DNA of 64,000 bases from Daphnia carinata (lineage: Eukaryota; Arthropoda; Branchiopoda; Diplostraca; Daphniidae). The DNA lies in contig NC_081335.1 of the NCBI RefSeq assembly GCF_022539665.2, positions 7,750,001 through 7,814,000 on the forward strand, written 5' to 3'. Of this stretch, positions 24,745 through 35,823 are shown one piece after another. Every line of letters begins with the position of its first letter. The first letter of the stretch is position 1. The translations under genes and the position numbers were made by a program. Under the pieces are notes generated by a model that was not told the origin of the DNA, made no database searches, and was given only the letters and a program-made list of their open reading frames with translations.

Positions 24745-27118
24745 TTATGTTTGTCTGGCGGGATCATTTGTGCTAGCTAGGCGTTCCTTTGCCGTCTCCA
24801 TGGATTCTTTACTAGCCGCCAATCTGGATTTCCTCCCGAACGAGGACCAGTTGCGTTGGTCAATTTTTAGAAGAGATCGGATATCTCCGTTCAGTGGATA
24901 CCAAGAACCTAGGGAGCCAAGCACTAGTGGTAGCATTTGTCACCGGTGTTGATACTTGGTTATTTTCCGGTTGTATGCTGCTTTGAAATTTTCCGGTAGG
25001 TCGTAGGAAATTGCGACGTCAATCATCAGACAAGAACCCAAAACTTGGAGTTCGACGTCGGGTTTCATTCGCGATTCTGAAAGTTCTCGGTTGATGGTGG
25101 CAGCATACCCCTTTCTAGATAGCAACAGGTAGAGGAGCTCTAAAACGGCGTCATGCCTTTGTGTAGCAAGAGCCAAATTAACCCTACAGTTGTTGAGAAC
25201 ATGAAAATCGTTCTCGGAGCTTTCTTCGCAGTGGCGAAGGGACTCGCCACTGCGAACTCGTCGGAAGACGACCAGGCGTATCCGCGTAGAGGGAGGAGGT
25301 CAAGCCTTGCTCGGTGGAGGTACCTCCAGTCGTCGTGTAGTAGATTAGTCCTGCAGGGGCTGAGGGGGCCATGCCTTTGGTCGATTGGTCTATTGCTAAG
25401 GCCGAAGCAACTCTTCCTTGATGAGGAGCACATGTAAATTTCCGGGTGTGGCGTTGTTGTACCACCTGTCGAAGGCCATGAACTGCCTTTACTAGGGACA
25501 CGGAGATGTCGTCGGTGATAATTCTGAAGATTCCGTCGGCGGATACAGTTATCCGTGCTCTTAGGCGTTTGGCAGCACCGCAAGCGAGTGCCCACAAGTT
25601 GGTACCAGCCGGTTTGTAGCAAAGTCTGTAGAGACCGGCTTCTGTAGAACCGGTCGTAATAAAGGTATTCCCCATCGGGTGATTTGCTGGGGTTTCTCTC
25701 TAATCCCTTGCAGAATGGTGTGCTTGAGCTGTTCTATGAAGAAGTTCTTCACCAGCGGGTCCATGCTAGTGAGCAGTTGAACAGATCTTGCGAGGGTCCA
25801 GATGTCAGCATCTTCAGTAATGTTGAAAGTTCCAAGGCCACCTACTCGACTATCCGCGTAGAAAAATGGTATCGTGACAGTGTTGGGAACCATGATGATG
25901 TGTCCGAAAAACTTGTGGCATTCGGTGTCGAGGAGGTAAAAATTTCTTTTAGGACTCTTGCAGACGCTAGGGGGCGAGAAAGCGATGGAAGAGGATGACT
26001 CCGATATAACTCAAGTTTCTGCCATGTAGCTAATAGTGATATAGCAATCTTGTCAATATTACTGATGAGCTGAATAGAAAGGCGGAACCGAAGCTTAGCG
26101 CCAATTGAAGTGCCGAGATAGACCTCTTGATCTTCTGGGCCCAGAGATCTAATTGGTCAACCATCAACAAACGGTTCTACTTGAAAAGCTTTCCCATTGT
26201 CGAAGTTGAGACTGGCACGCTTCTCAGCATTGGACCTAAGGCCCAGGATTTTAACTACCTGTGATAAGTGGTGAACTGTCTCTTACAGTGCTGGGCTGTA
26301 TTGGACACTACCAATAAACCAGGCGTAGGCGGCAGCCTTGGCAATTTTTTGAAGAGGTCGATTCTATAGTTGCTCTCCGACAGTGCTGCTTGAATGAGCG
26401 ATTCGGCGGCGAGGTTGAAGACGGTGATACTGAAACAATCACCTTTCCGAACTCCTGCTATAGTTACACATTCTTTTCCGACAACGAAGTTCATGATGTC
26501 TCCAGAGTATATATCGGAGAGCATGCGCTTCAGTTCACCCGGCAGTGGAAGGGAGAGAAACAACTCGAACACTACTTCATAAGGAACTGAACCAAACGCA
26601 TTGCACAAATCCAGCTAAGCCATGGACATGCACTTGCGTTTGGACGTTGCGTGTGCTCTTGGATGCCATGAACGCCTAGTAGATCTTTTTGGTGCCCGGG
26701 ATAAGCAGCCTAACTATACTGCGATGGCGGTGATTTACTGGCTAAGGATGCCAGAGTAAATCTTGTAGAGGGTAGACAGAAGGGAGATTGGCCTGAAGTT
26801 AGAAAAATCCCTAGGGTCACCTTTTTTGAAAATGGGAACCGTTCGTGACTTCCCCCATTCATCTGGATTCCAAACTGCCACACCTTTTCATCGATAACTT
26901 CGAATACGCGGCCTTGAGGGTCGAGGGCTCTTATGTGGCGATACTTGATTCCGTCAGCTCCCAGTGCAGAATTGATAGCGCAACGTTCAAGTTTCAGTTC
27001 AATTTCCTCGCTGGTTGATGGCCGATTCAAAAAACTTAACTGGTCTTCTGTCGGGCTTGACCAGTTGCAAGCATCGAAGAGTCGTCTAGCCCTAGTGTAT
27101 TCTTCTGCCAACAGCTGA
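24745..27118 (-). pseudogene. Dead RLE-type non-LTR retrotransposon
   Basis: Read on the minus strand, pieces in three frames form one reverse transcriptase polyprotein. Visible in order are SALGADGIKYRHIRALDP, KKGDPRDFSNFRPISLLST, motif A in LDLCNAFGSVPYEV, motif B in AGVRKGDCFS, and YLGTSIGAKLRF. These are followed by a Cys-His region (HCEESSENDFHVLNNC, then QRHDAVLELL) and a restriction-enzyme-like endonuclease core (KPDVELQ, DVAISYD, KITKYQ). An in-frame TGA at 24940-24942 breaks the C-terminal frame, which otherwise runs to a TAA at 24745. Several frameshifts separate the other pieces, and the 5' part is lost. The Cys-His motif followed by this endonuclease is typical of R2/NeSL-like elements. 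No catalytic FADD motif was seen, and the element cannot be active. Confidence 0.85.
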
Positions 27119-27237
27119 GGATGGACGTATGTGCTTTGAAGATGTTAGTCCGCTGTCTCAGTGCTGCCAGTATACGGGGACGACTTTTCTTCAAATCCAA
27201 GCGATCAAATCAGCGATGCCGATCCATATAATAATAT

Positions 27238-27353
27238 GCCAGAATGTCCAAGCGGTCTTAGACGCCAGACTCAAGCATAAACCTTACTTCTCAGGGAGAA
27301 GCATCAGATTCCTGGTCTTCAGTGATGGCTTGGGTTCAAGTCCCACTCATGAC
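27238..27353 (+). pseudogene. Degenerate tRNA-Leu(CAA) with intron
   Basis: The sequence has the layout of the intron-containing leucine tRNA: a D-arm-like AAGCGGTCTTAGAC, CCAGACTCAAG with anticodon CAA, an intron of about 30 bp, the second stem strand CCTGGTCTTC, the T arm TGGGTTCAAGTCCCACT and the end TGACA. The acceptor stem has several mismatches (5' GCCAGAA against 3' TCATGAC), so this is probably a pseudogene. Confidence 0.6.
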
Positions 27354-27409
27354 AATTTTTTCTGTTGTGAGATGTCCTCGTGAAATCTTCTTTTTCTTCT
27401 TATTTTGCT

Positions 27410-27492
27410 TTAATATGTGTGGTTGAGCAGTTAAGGCGACCGACTCTAAATTATTCCCGTCTTGGGGTGTAGGTTCGAATCATACTATCTGC
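27410..27492 (+). pseudogene. Degenerate tRNA-Ser copy, unit 1
   Basis: GTTGAGCAGTTAAGGCGACCGACTC, the T arm GTAGGTTCGAATCATAC and the end TATCTGC align with the type II serine tRNA body at 28187-28268. The acceptor and anticodon stems no longer pair. It is the first serine copy of a two-unit duplication. Confidence 0.55.
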
Positions 27493-27813
27493 GGAGAACC
27501 TGTGCAAGGAAGCCGAAAAGGTTAAACTGGCTAAGTTTCCCCAGACTCTTGTTACGCAAATATTGAAGTGTGAATTGGTTTCGCCTTAAGGAATGTATTA
27601 AGAGTTACCCTGATTGTGATTGCTTTGCTTCTCGCGATGTCTTTGAAAAGAAATCGTGTGAGGTTTGTGTGAAAAGTGTGGAACCAACCTTATGCTCACA
27701 GTGATTTCAAAGGAAAACAGAACATTTCTTTATGATACTAACTAACTAACTTTTAAATCGGAAAGAAGATGCTGGCTCATCTATTTTTGCCACTACAATA
27801 GCTTATATAATAC

Positions 27814-27887
27814 AACCTGTTAGCTCAGTTGGTTATAGCGCTGTGCTAATAACGTGGAGTTCATGAGTTCGATTTTCTTATGGGCCA
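27814..27887 (+). pseudogene. Degenerate tRNA-Ile(AAT) copy, unit 1
   Basis: The sequence follows the better copy at 28544-28617, with CTAATAA in the anticodon loop, TAGCTCAGTTGG as A box and GAGTTCGATT as a damaged B box. Changes in the acceptor and T stems suggest decay. Confidence 0.6.
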
Positions 27888-28186
27888 GTTACGTTTCCAT
27901 CAATATCGTGAATTTGCTAACCTCAACATTTAACGCTCGTTTCAAAGCGGCTCTTTTGCTGACATCAATGTTTCAAACTCTAAGTTTTGTGTTTGTGGAT
28001 GCTTTGACTATCGATCATTTTATTCATCGACAGTGTTGTAGTAGATGTGGCCGAATGGTTTCCACGTCAACGTTTAACGCTCGTTTTAATCCGGTGATTT
28101 TGCTGACGTCAATGTTTCACATATCGGATTTTTGCGTTTGTTGACGCTTTCATTAGTCACCCTTTCAATTTACAATTGATTTTATA

Positions 28187-28268
28187 GCAGATGTGGCCGA
28201 GTGGTTAAGGCGACTGACTCGGAATCAGTTTCCATTTGGGAGCGTTGGTTTGAATCCTACCATCTGCG
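28187..28268 (+). tRNA. tRNA-Ser-like gene with CGG anticodon
   Basis: The 82-base sequence folds as a type II tRNA. The acceptor stem GCAGATG/CATCTGC is perfect, the D stem is GCC/GGC, the anticodon stem ACTGA/TCAGT is perfect, and there is a long variable arm. The body is that of tRNA-Ser. The anticodon loop CTCGGAA reads CGG, a proline anticodon, where the serine isoacceptor would read CGA. The T stem has one T-T mismatch, and T56 replaces the invariant C in TTCGA, which also weakens the B box. It is therefore probably a pseudogene, though every other stem is intact. Confidence 0.55.
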
Positions 28269-28543
28269 AGCAACCAGTGCATGATATCAAAACAAAAATT
28301 TTAGTGTGGCGTTGGCATTAAACTTCCCCAGACTCTTGTTACGTGAATGGTGAAGTGTGAATTGGTTTTGCATTACGGAACGTTTTTAGCGTTACCCTGA
28401 TAGTGATTGCTTTTAATTTTTGGGATGTCTTTGAAAAGAAATCGTGTGAGGTTTACGTGAAAAGTGTGAAAACAACCATGTTTTCAATCCAAATGAAGAT
28501 GCTGGCTCAATTTTCATCACTACAATACTAGTGTAACTTTAAT

Positions 28544-28617
28544 GGCCTGTTAGCTCAGCTGGTTAGAGCGCCGTGCTAATAACGCGGAGGTCATGAGTTC
28601 GATCCTCTTACGGGCCA
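28544..28617 (+). tRNA. tRNA-Ile (anticodon AAT)
   Basis: The 74-base sequence folds into a cloverleaf with acceptor GGCCTGT/ACGGGCC (one T-G wobble), D stem GCTC/GAGC, anticodon stem CCGTG/CGCGG and loop CTAATAA, and T loop TTCGATC. A box TAGCTCAGCTGG and B box GAGTTCGATCC are present. One T-stem pair (T-T) is mismatched and there is no close T run for termination, so it may be a recent pseudogene. It is the best-preserved tRNA of the block. Confidence 0.65.
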
Positions 28618-28810
28618 TATATATTTCCATCAATAACTTCATTTTGCTAACCTGAACGTTTAAAGCTCGTTTCAAAGCGGCTATGTTGCAGACATCATTG
28701 GTTCCAACTCGAAGTTTTGCATTTGTTGATGCTTTGACTATCGATCATTTTTATTCATCGGTAATGTTGTAATAGATGTGGCCGAGTCGTTTCGACGTCA
28801 ACGTTTAACG

Positions 28811-29568
28811 CTCGTTTTAGTCCGGTGACTGACGTCAATGTTTCACACACCGGATTTCTGCATTTGTTGACGATTTCATTAGTCACTCTTTCAATTCAAG
28901 ATGATTATGATGACGTGGGCTCGTGTATTCGGCAAAAAGCCGAAATAGTTATAAAATGCGTTGATCTTCAATTTTACCATCATCTGTTAACGTGAATGTT
29001 GATGTGTGAAAAGCTCGGTTCAAGCTAATGATTTTTTAACTTCACAGTTTCTTTAAATGCTGGCTTATTCATTTACATAAAACAATAATATTGATGAGTA
29101 CCTGATAGCTTAGCTCATTAACTAAGTTTTTCCCGTTTCCAATAGTGATGACACATCAAGGAACAAGAAAATCTTAGTGTTGGAGTCCGCTTTATGCCGA
29201 TTACTGCAATTCATAGGTCAACAAGTATTTCCCATTTGGTAATTTATTTTTAAGACGATTGTCAGTTGTTAGTTTCAGTTACCACTGTAGAAGTTATTTT
29301 AATAACTTATTACTATACTTCCAGTACGCGTCCTGTGTTGAGTTCTCTCTTATGATGTCGGATAGTTCCGGATACGACATAAAAACATTCTGCATTAGTG
29401 TGCTGTGAAAAGCTGCCCTACCAGAATGAACTGGAACGGCAGCTTAGACCGAGTTATTGATTCAAACATATTGCCCTTTAAGAACGCACTTATCGGATTT
29501 TCGTGTCCCTAGGCAAAAGTTAGTAAGGTTTCTCACAAGATGTCGCGCTAAGAAGCACATTTTGCTGT
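28811..29568. other. AT-rich spacer right of the tRNA units
   Basis: The first 100 bases still resemble the unit spacer (GTCAATGTTTCACACACCGG). After that no gene, tRNA or clear repeat is visible. Confidence 0.4.
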
Positions 29569-29925
29569 AATGTCACTAGAATTCAGGCCCGACTAGGCCA
29601 AACACGACTGATCAGATCGGCACCTCTTTCCAGGGGTTTGACTGGGTTGAAGGTTTAACCCGAATAAACTGATGCTATTTAATGAAACTATGGTTTGAAG
29701 AGTTATCACTTGGAAAAGATCTGTTTTTGGCTAACTGTCACTGGATTTCGTTATTAATAAACGAGAAGTTCGATCGGGTTACACATTCTGATCAAACAAC
29801 TCGATCACAATCCGATGCGGCACGGGTTGAAAAATACAACTGGCCAACCCGCCCTGAAAGTCAAAATGACCCGACTGGTCAGCAGAAGACCCGACTAACG
29901 GGGGTGGCCGAGCCCTAAATGTCAC
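29569..29925. mobile_element. hAT-like MITE with 8-bp target duplication
   Basis: AATGTCAC is repeated exactly at 29569-29576 and 29918-29925. The 341 bp between them begin TAGAATTCAGGCCCGAC and end GTGGCCGAGCCCTA, so both tips read TAG inward, followed by GGCC-rich sequence in inverted orientation. The 8-bp duplication and TAG tips fit a non-autonomous hAT element. The inverted repeats are imperfect, and there is no coding capacity. Confidence 0.7.
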
Positions 29926-30129
29926 TTATAGAAATTACGGAAGTTAAAACTGACATTTACCGTAGGGTGGAATTAAGGGGTTTTCATTGCACACAGTTGA
30001 TTATGTTATACTGCTTTCTTTCTGAGCCAAAGAAAAAGAAGTCGATCGCAAAAAAAGAAGTTCGTTCTTCATTTACTCATGCGATCCGCTGTTAGTGCAA
30101 TTTTGTCAGCTCCGGCTCCAGAGTCAAAT

Positions 30130-33100
30130 ATGTCTCACCCAGATTACAGACAAGTGAACGAATTATGTTATTTCACAAATGGATGGATTCTTAATCTGAC
30201 ACTTGCATCTTAGACAGCCCATGATCATGCTGCTTTGTTGATTATGGTGAGGCATCTTGGTTCAAAGCTAAATCCTAGAAACTTTTCCCGGTTATATGAA
30301 CGCATCTCAAAGCAAAATTCTTTTAGAATTAAGGATAGCTCAGGAAGTGTGCGTACCATTTCAACCCGGTTTATTAAATCATATCCTGTAGAAAACAATG
30401 AATGGGGAGATTTCCAAGTCAGTTCATATTTCCATTTATAGCTCTATTTTTTTAGAACATGTTCTGACTTGTTGATAATTAGACTCACCGTAGAGTGCTT
30501 GGTCTCATTTGTGTTGGTGAATGCACTAATACACAAGAAGTGAGTGAGCTTAGCAAAATTCACGAATCCTTGAGATCTAAATTCAGTGGGACTTTGTATG
30601 ATTCTTGCTGCCTTTTTTTGGGTTTACAGCATGATGGTAAGTGTGAATTATCAAAAATTCATGGCAAAGAACCTAAATAATTTGTTTGCATTATGGAAAG
30701 GTACACCCTATGTCACATCTGCTGTTGAGCATTCACCAAAAGAAAAGCAACAACCTGTGCTCCCTAAAGATCAAGAAAATTCATCCATTTCCAGTAAAAC
30801 CCACAGTAGTCCAACGGAGTCATATCATCCGTCTTGCAGCGATGCTGAGGGGCCTAGGTCTCCTGGTATTAGCGACCATGATAGTTTTGGTGAAACACCG
30901 ACCGCTATGAACATAAGTAACATCACAAGCAAAGTAGTATCTCATCCGTCTCGCACCCTCTATTATCCGAGTTTGGACAAGTGTGTCACTTTAGAAACAG
31001 ATTTACAGGTACTGAAATGAAAATGAAAATGACACTAATATTATCTACCAAGTTTTTTCCAACTTGTTAGTTCATGAACTTTTCTTTTTGTATTCCAGGA
31101 TTTCGTGTCATCACTCTTTTGGGTGTTGGAATCTAAAAGGCTCGTCGCTATTGGCAATATCGACAAGGAGAAGCAACCTTTTTTGTGTGCTCCATTTGAA
31201 CGAAAAGATCTTATCGGTGTGCTCCGAGTTTGGCAAATATTGCGATGCCGACGACTCACTTAATTTTTTTTACATGCTTTTCTTTTATAGGAATGGATTT
31301 AGAATCTCGAACTCATCGGAAACGCTGCATTGGTCGTTGGAGGAAACAAGTTGGAGATTTATCTCTTCAGGCAGGACTAATAGCCGAAGCACTGGAGCAT
31401 TACCAAGCGGCGGCGGATGTCCTTCGACCAGCGAACGATTGGTAGCGAAGTCCTAGATAAACATTTCCGAGAAGTGAATTATCGAATATCATACAGGCTT
31501 TGGTTAGCTGGCGCTTTCGAAGGACTTTGTGCCGCCTCCATCACTCTTCTTTATCCTCATCTTCGGCGGCCCACGGCCATTCAGAGAAATGGATCACTAA
31601 CAGGCGAAGGATTCAATGGTCGAATAAGGTATGTCATAATCATCTGAAAACCTTTTAAGCACAAATAATTCACGGAAATTATGCTTTTAAAAAAATTATT
31701 GCTATAACATCCGTTTTTAGTATTGAAATACTTGCCCTGAAAGCTGGTGTTTATCAGTTCAACAAATGTATCGTGATTTTGTAATTATTTGTTCGTTAGG
31801 TCGAATTCTTCGGGAGCTGGAGTTCGTTCTCTTCCTCCTGATATCGACACCCATCAGCATTTTCTGAAGAATCGTTTGAAATTCAAACATGCGTTGGGAC
31901 CAGACGAAGTTATTGAAAAGTATCACGAAGCCGTAGTCCATTACTCCAAGTACCGTAATGCTGGTGTAATTGAAACAGAAGCGTCCATTAAGGCTGTACA
32001 CGTTCTTATTGAACAGGTTAATTTAATCATTGTATTTTTTTTTTTTTCTTCCAAAACGCTCACTTTTCATTGGTTGACAGAGAAAATACCTTTCGGCTGC
32101 AGAATTCCTACAAAACGTAGTTTTCATCAACTTACACCTTTCCGATGAAGAAAAGGTATATACCTTAATGGATATCTAGGTTTCTAAACGATTTTATTTT
32201 TTTTTTTTTGTATTGTTGTGAAAAGCGGTTTTTTTTTAAATTTTGTTAATTGATTTGGTTTTCTTTCTAGATACAAAGATTTACTGCCCTGTCTGAGCTT
32301 TATAACCAACTGGGATTTAAACGTAAAAGCTCTTTTTTTCGCCGCGTGTCTGCGATGCGTTGTGTTGCTCCTATGACAACACTTCAACCGAACTGGACAC
32401 TTTGCTATCAGCTCCTTTTTGAATCAATTGGTGGTTTTAAGCTTTCACTTGAGCCTGGCGTATTATCTTACGGTAGCCTAACAAATACCCTGTTCTACCT
32501 CATTTCATAGATATATAAGCTTGAATCTTTTGTTTATTTTACAGAGCACGCAAATGGATGGCCAGCTTTGCAAGTTCAGATTTTACAAGAACTAACTGGA
32601 ACAGCCAGACGCCTGGGCAATGTTCCATTGGCTATTCGCCACGCTTCTTTACTGGTGCACCTTCTACTTATCCAACAACAACAAGCCGGTGCAGCGGCAA
32701 TCCTGTCAAGTCAAGAGCAAGCAGAAATGGCAAAACAACTTGAACAGCTGTCGCAACGGTCGGAGACGCCACTGCATCCGGGACCTCTTGCACTTGAAAA
32801 TGGCACTATAATCCCCCCGGTTTCCTTGACTCTTTTGCCGAAAATTGTTAGCTTTAAATTGCAGCCGCCAGGAGCTGTCTTGGCCGCTCAAAGGCTTGTG
32901 CCTGAGGATGAAGTCAACAATGGTCCCTTTTTGTTTACCCCTATTCAATTCGGATCTTTTAGGAAGCAACCAACAAGAAAAACACAAGTTGAAATGGGTG
33001 ACTATATTTTGTTTTTATTTTTGTTTTTTAAATTAAATTAAATTAATTTTATTTTATTTTTTTATATTTTTTTTATTTTTTTATTTTATTTTCTTTTTTG

Positions 33101-35823
33101 TTACCTTTTATTTAAAAGAGTGTTTGATAATCTTTGAATATTACGTATCGTAGATTTCCAATGGGTGGAAGGCGACCGATGTGAAGTCATAATGCAAGTC
33201 ATTAATCCTTCTGCTTATGAACTGCGCGTTTCCAACATGCAGTTGTTGACAGAAGACGTTGAATTTGAACCGGAAACTACGAACGTTATTCTTCCTCCGG
33301 CTCTTGACCCAAAAACAGCCACACCTACACCTATAACCCTCAGTGGTAATGCTTTTTCAAATCATAATTTTTTTTTTTTAGTTTTTTTTTGTTTCCTTTT
33401 CTTCATCTCCGATCTCCGTCTTCCGTTTTCGTCTTGTACTCCATTTCTACTTGTCTCAGTGTTTCTTTTTTGCCTAGTTTTTTTACTTTGTTTTCAAGTT
33501 CCACAGTTTTCCAGTTGTAATTTCTTTCTTTTTTGTTTTGAAGGCATACCACGTAAACCTGGACTTCTTAAAATTGTGGGTTACTCGATGACCGTACTAG
33601 GTTTAAAGAACCACTGCAAATTGAAAAGTGCAATGCCCTTCATGGGCAGTTCTTTTTTTTCAATTCATGTGGTCCCGGTTTTACCCCGTTTATCTGTTCA
33701 GATTGCCTCGCCGAATCAGTAATCGAATACCTTATGCTATATGACATCTCATTATATTTGACTTTTATTATGCCCTTTCCTTTAGTAATTTAATCACCAC
33801 CTCAGAATCTCAGTCCGTATCAGCAGCTAGCTCAGTACAACTTTACGCGGGACAAAGTACTGAGTGTAATTTGTCGTTGGTCAATACGGGCGATGCTTCG
33901 GTGGAATCTTTTGATTTGGAATTAGTCCATGCCAACCGATTATCATCTAATCAAGTTTTCAGCGTCAGGTAAAAAGTCTCTATACATGATTTTTGTAGTC
34001 AAAAGATTTTTTTACTTGGTATCTCTTTGGCAAATTTCAGCATAGATAATCTGAAAGCACAGCTTCCATGGCAACCTGGTACGGCCGTGAGTGTTACCGT
34101 CTATGTTCAGGGTGCCAGTGATTTTCTCATGCCAGCCATGAACGATTGTCTCACAAATCTCCACTCGGCTGACGATTCTGCAAGTCTTCCAAGCTTGTCT
34201 GGTATTTCAGTCGACGTGAAAATAAGAAGGTTGTCCACCATTTTAATGCATGTGCTTGATTTGTATATTTTGAGCAGGTCCACCATCAATATTTTCGCGA
34301 CTGAGCAGTCATACTGGAGTTACTGGTTCACCACGTAACAAAGCCAAGCGAGCCGAATCTCTTGTATCAGTCCGCTCCGGAGCATCTAGTGTCAGATCCG
34401 GAGGAAGCAGCAATCTTCGTGCAGCTGAATGTCACAGCAACAGTCACATTGCTCCTCGCACGGTTGCAGCTCTGCTTAAGCTGCAATATTCTGGAGGTCT
34501 AGGATACACAGCAGGGTTTTGTAGGTCCACTAGTGTTGCTTTGACTGTCGAAATATTACCGTCAGTCATAATTACCAAGTGGGACGTACTACCTGCAGAA
34601 ACCCCTTCGCACTGTTATCTTGTGCTCGACATACTAAATGCAACTCAGTATGGTAAGCCAATCATTATTTGGGACTTTAAATTAATAGGGAATAAGTCAA
34701 ATTCTAAAATGTCCTTAATTTTGGCAATAAAATGTCAGCGATAGCTGTATCTTCCTTCTAGGCAAGTTAAGATATCATTATTTATAAACACAGCTCTATT
34801 GTTGGAAGTATTTAACCACAACACATTCATGCTAATTAAAGCAAAAATGTATGATAGATCTTTAATGTAGCATGTTCGTTTAAGTGGAATGATCGTAATG
34901 TTGCTCTATCCTTATTTACTTGGGAGGCGAAATTCAATAATTCGAGTAATTTTCTTATATTGGCAGAAATGGAACTCCAGTACAGCAGCTGCAAACACAT
35001 TGCTATTGAAGCCCAAGACACGTGCCGTATCCCTGTGCCGGTGGAACGATGCCCATTGGTCAAATTAGCACACGTTTATACTGAAAGTGATCTGAATCCG
35101 GAGCAGCAGCTTGAAAAAATTGCCAAGATTTGCTGCGAACATATATCTTCTTTGGTCGAACTGAAATGGAGCATTTCGGGTGTCAACCAAAGTTCTTGTA
35201 CTTCCACAGCTGATGGCACGGAATATAATTCCCCTAGGCCAATAAAAGGCAAAGCCTCATTGAGTAGCCTGCGCATAGCGCCTTCAATGTTGGACCTTCT
35301 TCACATCCCTCCTATCCAATTGGAGATTGAATTAAATCAAGAAACGTGGTCGGCTGAGCGAGCCGAATTTGTCTGTTCAGTGGGCGATGTATTGGACATC
35401 ACTGTCAATTTATTTAACGCGTTAAGCAAATTTTTGGGACCCCTGAACCTGCAGATAGCGGTATACCAAGACCTACAAAATGGTACATTTCACCGGCGAT
35501 TAGATACACGCCTCCTAACTATTGGGTCAGACCGTGCTGTTGTCGGAAAGGTATAATGATTGCCCTTTTTGTTTACATTCAAACCTGTAACTTTTCTTAA
35601 TTTTGCCTTTTTCTTTGTTAAGATGGATCCAAATAGTAGCTACAAACATAATTGTGGCATAATATTTTTTACACCTGGAAATTACAAACTAGATGTGGTT
35701 TGTTCACTCCAAATTTCAACGCAACATAGAGAGTCGAAATTCAATATGTCATATGATCCAACTCACGAACAACATATTTGGAAATTTGTCCCATCCGTTG
35801 AAATCATCGTTTCTGAACCGTGA
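30130..35823 (+). CDS. TRAPPC9: TRAPP II subunit 9 (NIBP / brunelleschi)
   Basis: Eighteen coding exons give 1302 residues: 30130-30153, 30214-30417, 30483-30636, 30701-31008, 31099-31216, 31291-31441, 31497-31628, 31800-32016, 32081-32155, 32271-32472, 32545-32997, 33154-33345, 33544-33718, 33786-33968, 34041-34201, 34278-34652, 34967-35550 and 35623-35823. The start MSHPDYRQ, then [27 protein letters not shown] with CAPFERKDLIG, and the NDWLWLAGAFEGLC block identify TRAPPC9. The protein belongs to TRAPP II, a Rab exchange complex at the Golgi; the fly orthologue brunelleschi is needed for male meiotic cytokinesis. Exon 16 carries a basic serine-rich insertion (AKRAESLVSVRSGASSVRSG) that looks lineage-specific. 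One intron (31442-31496) is only 55 bp. Confidence 0.95.

Larger units (their letters stand above)
27410..28810 (+). repeat. Two diverged tandem units of tRNA-Ser, tRNA-Ile and a tRNA-Ser fragment
   Basis: Each unit, about 730-775 bp long, contains a serine tRNA copy, shared spacer (AGACTCTTGTTACG and a GTGTGAATTGGTTT stretch), an isoleucine tRNA copy, a spacer with TTTAACGCTCGTTT, and a 5' serine tRNA fragment (near 28040 and 28774). The spacers are duplicated with the tRNAs, which shows segmental duplication. Confidence 0.7.

Noticed and set aside
28103-28112. TGACGTCA octamers in the tRNA spacers
   Set aside because: They are part of duplicated spacer sequence with no nearby protein-coding promoter, so a CRE role is unlikely.
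27854-28144. 96-codon open frame over the tRNA repeat units
   Set aside because: It overlaps the tRNA-Ile copy and duplicated spacer and has no protein-like features.
33041-33112. T/A-rich tract resembling a satellite
   Set aside because: It lies within a TRAPPC9 intron next to the splice acceptor and shows only simple low complexity.
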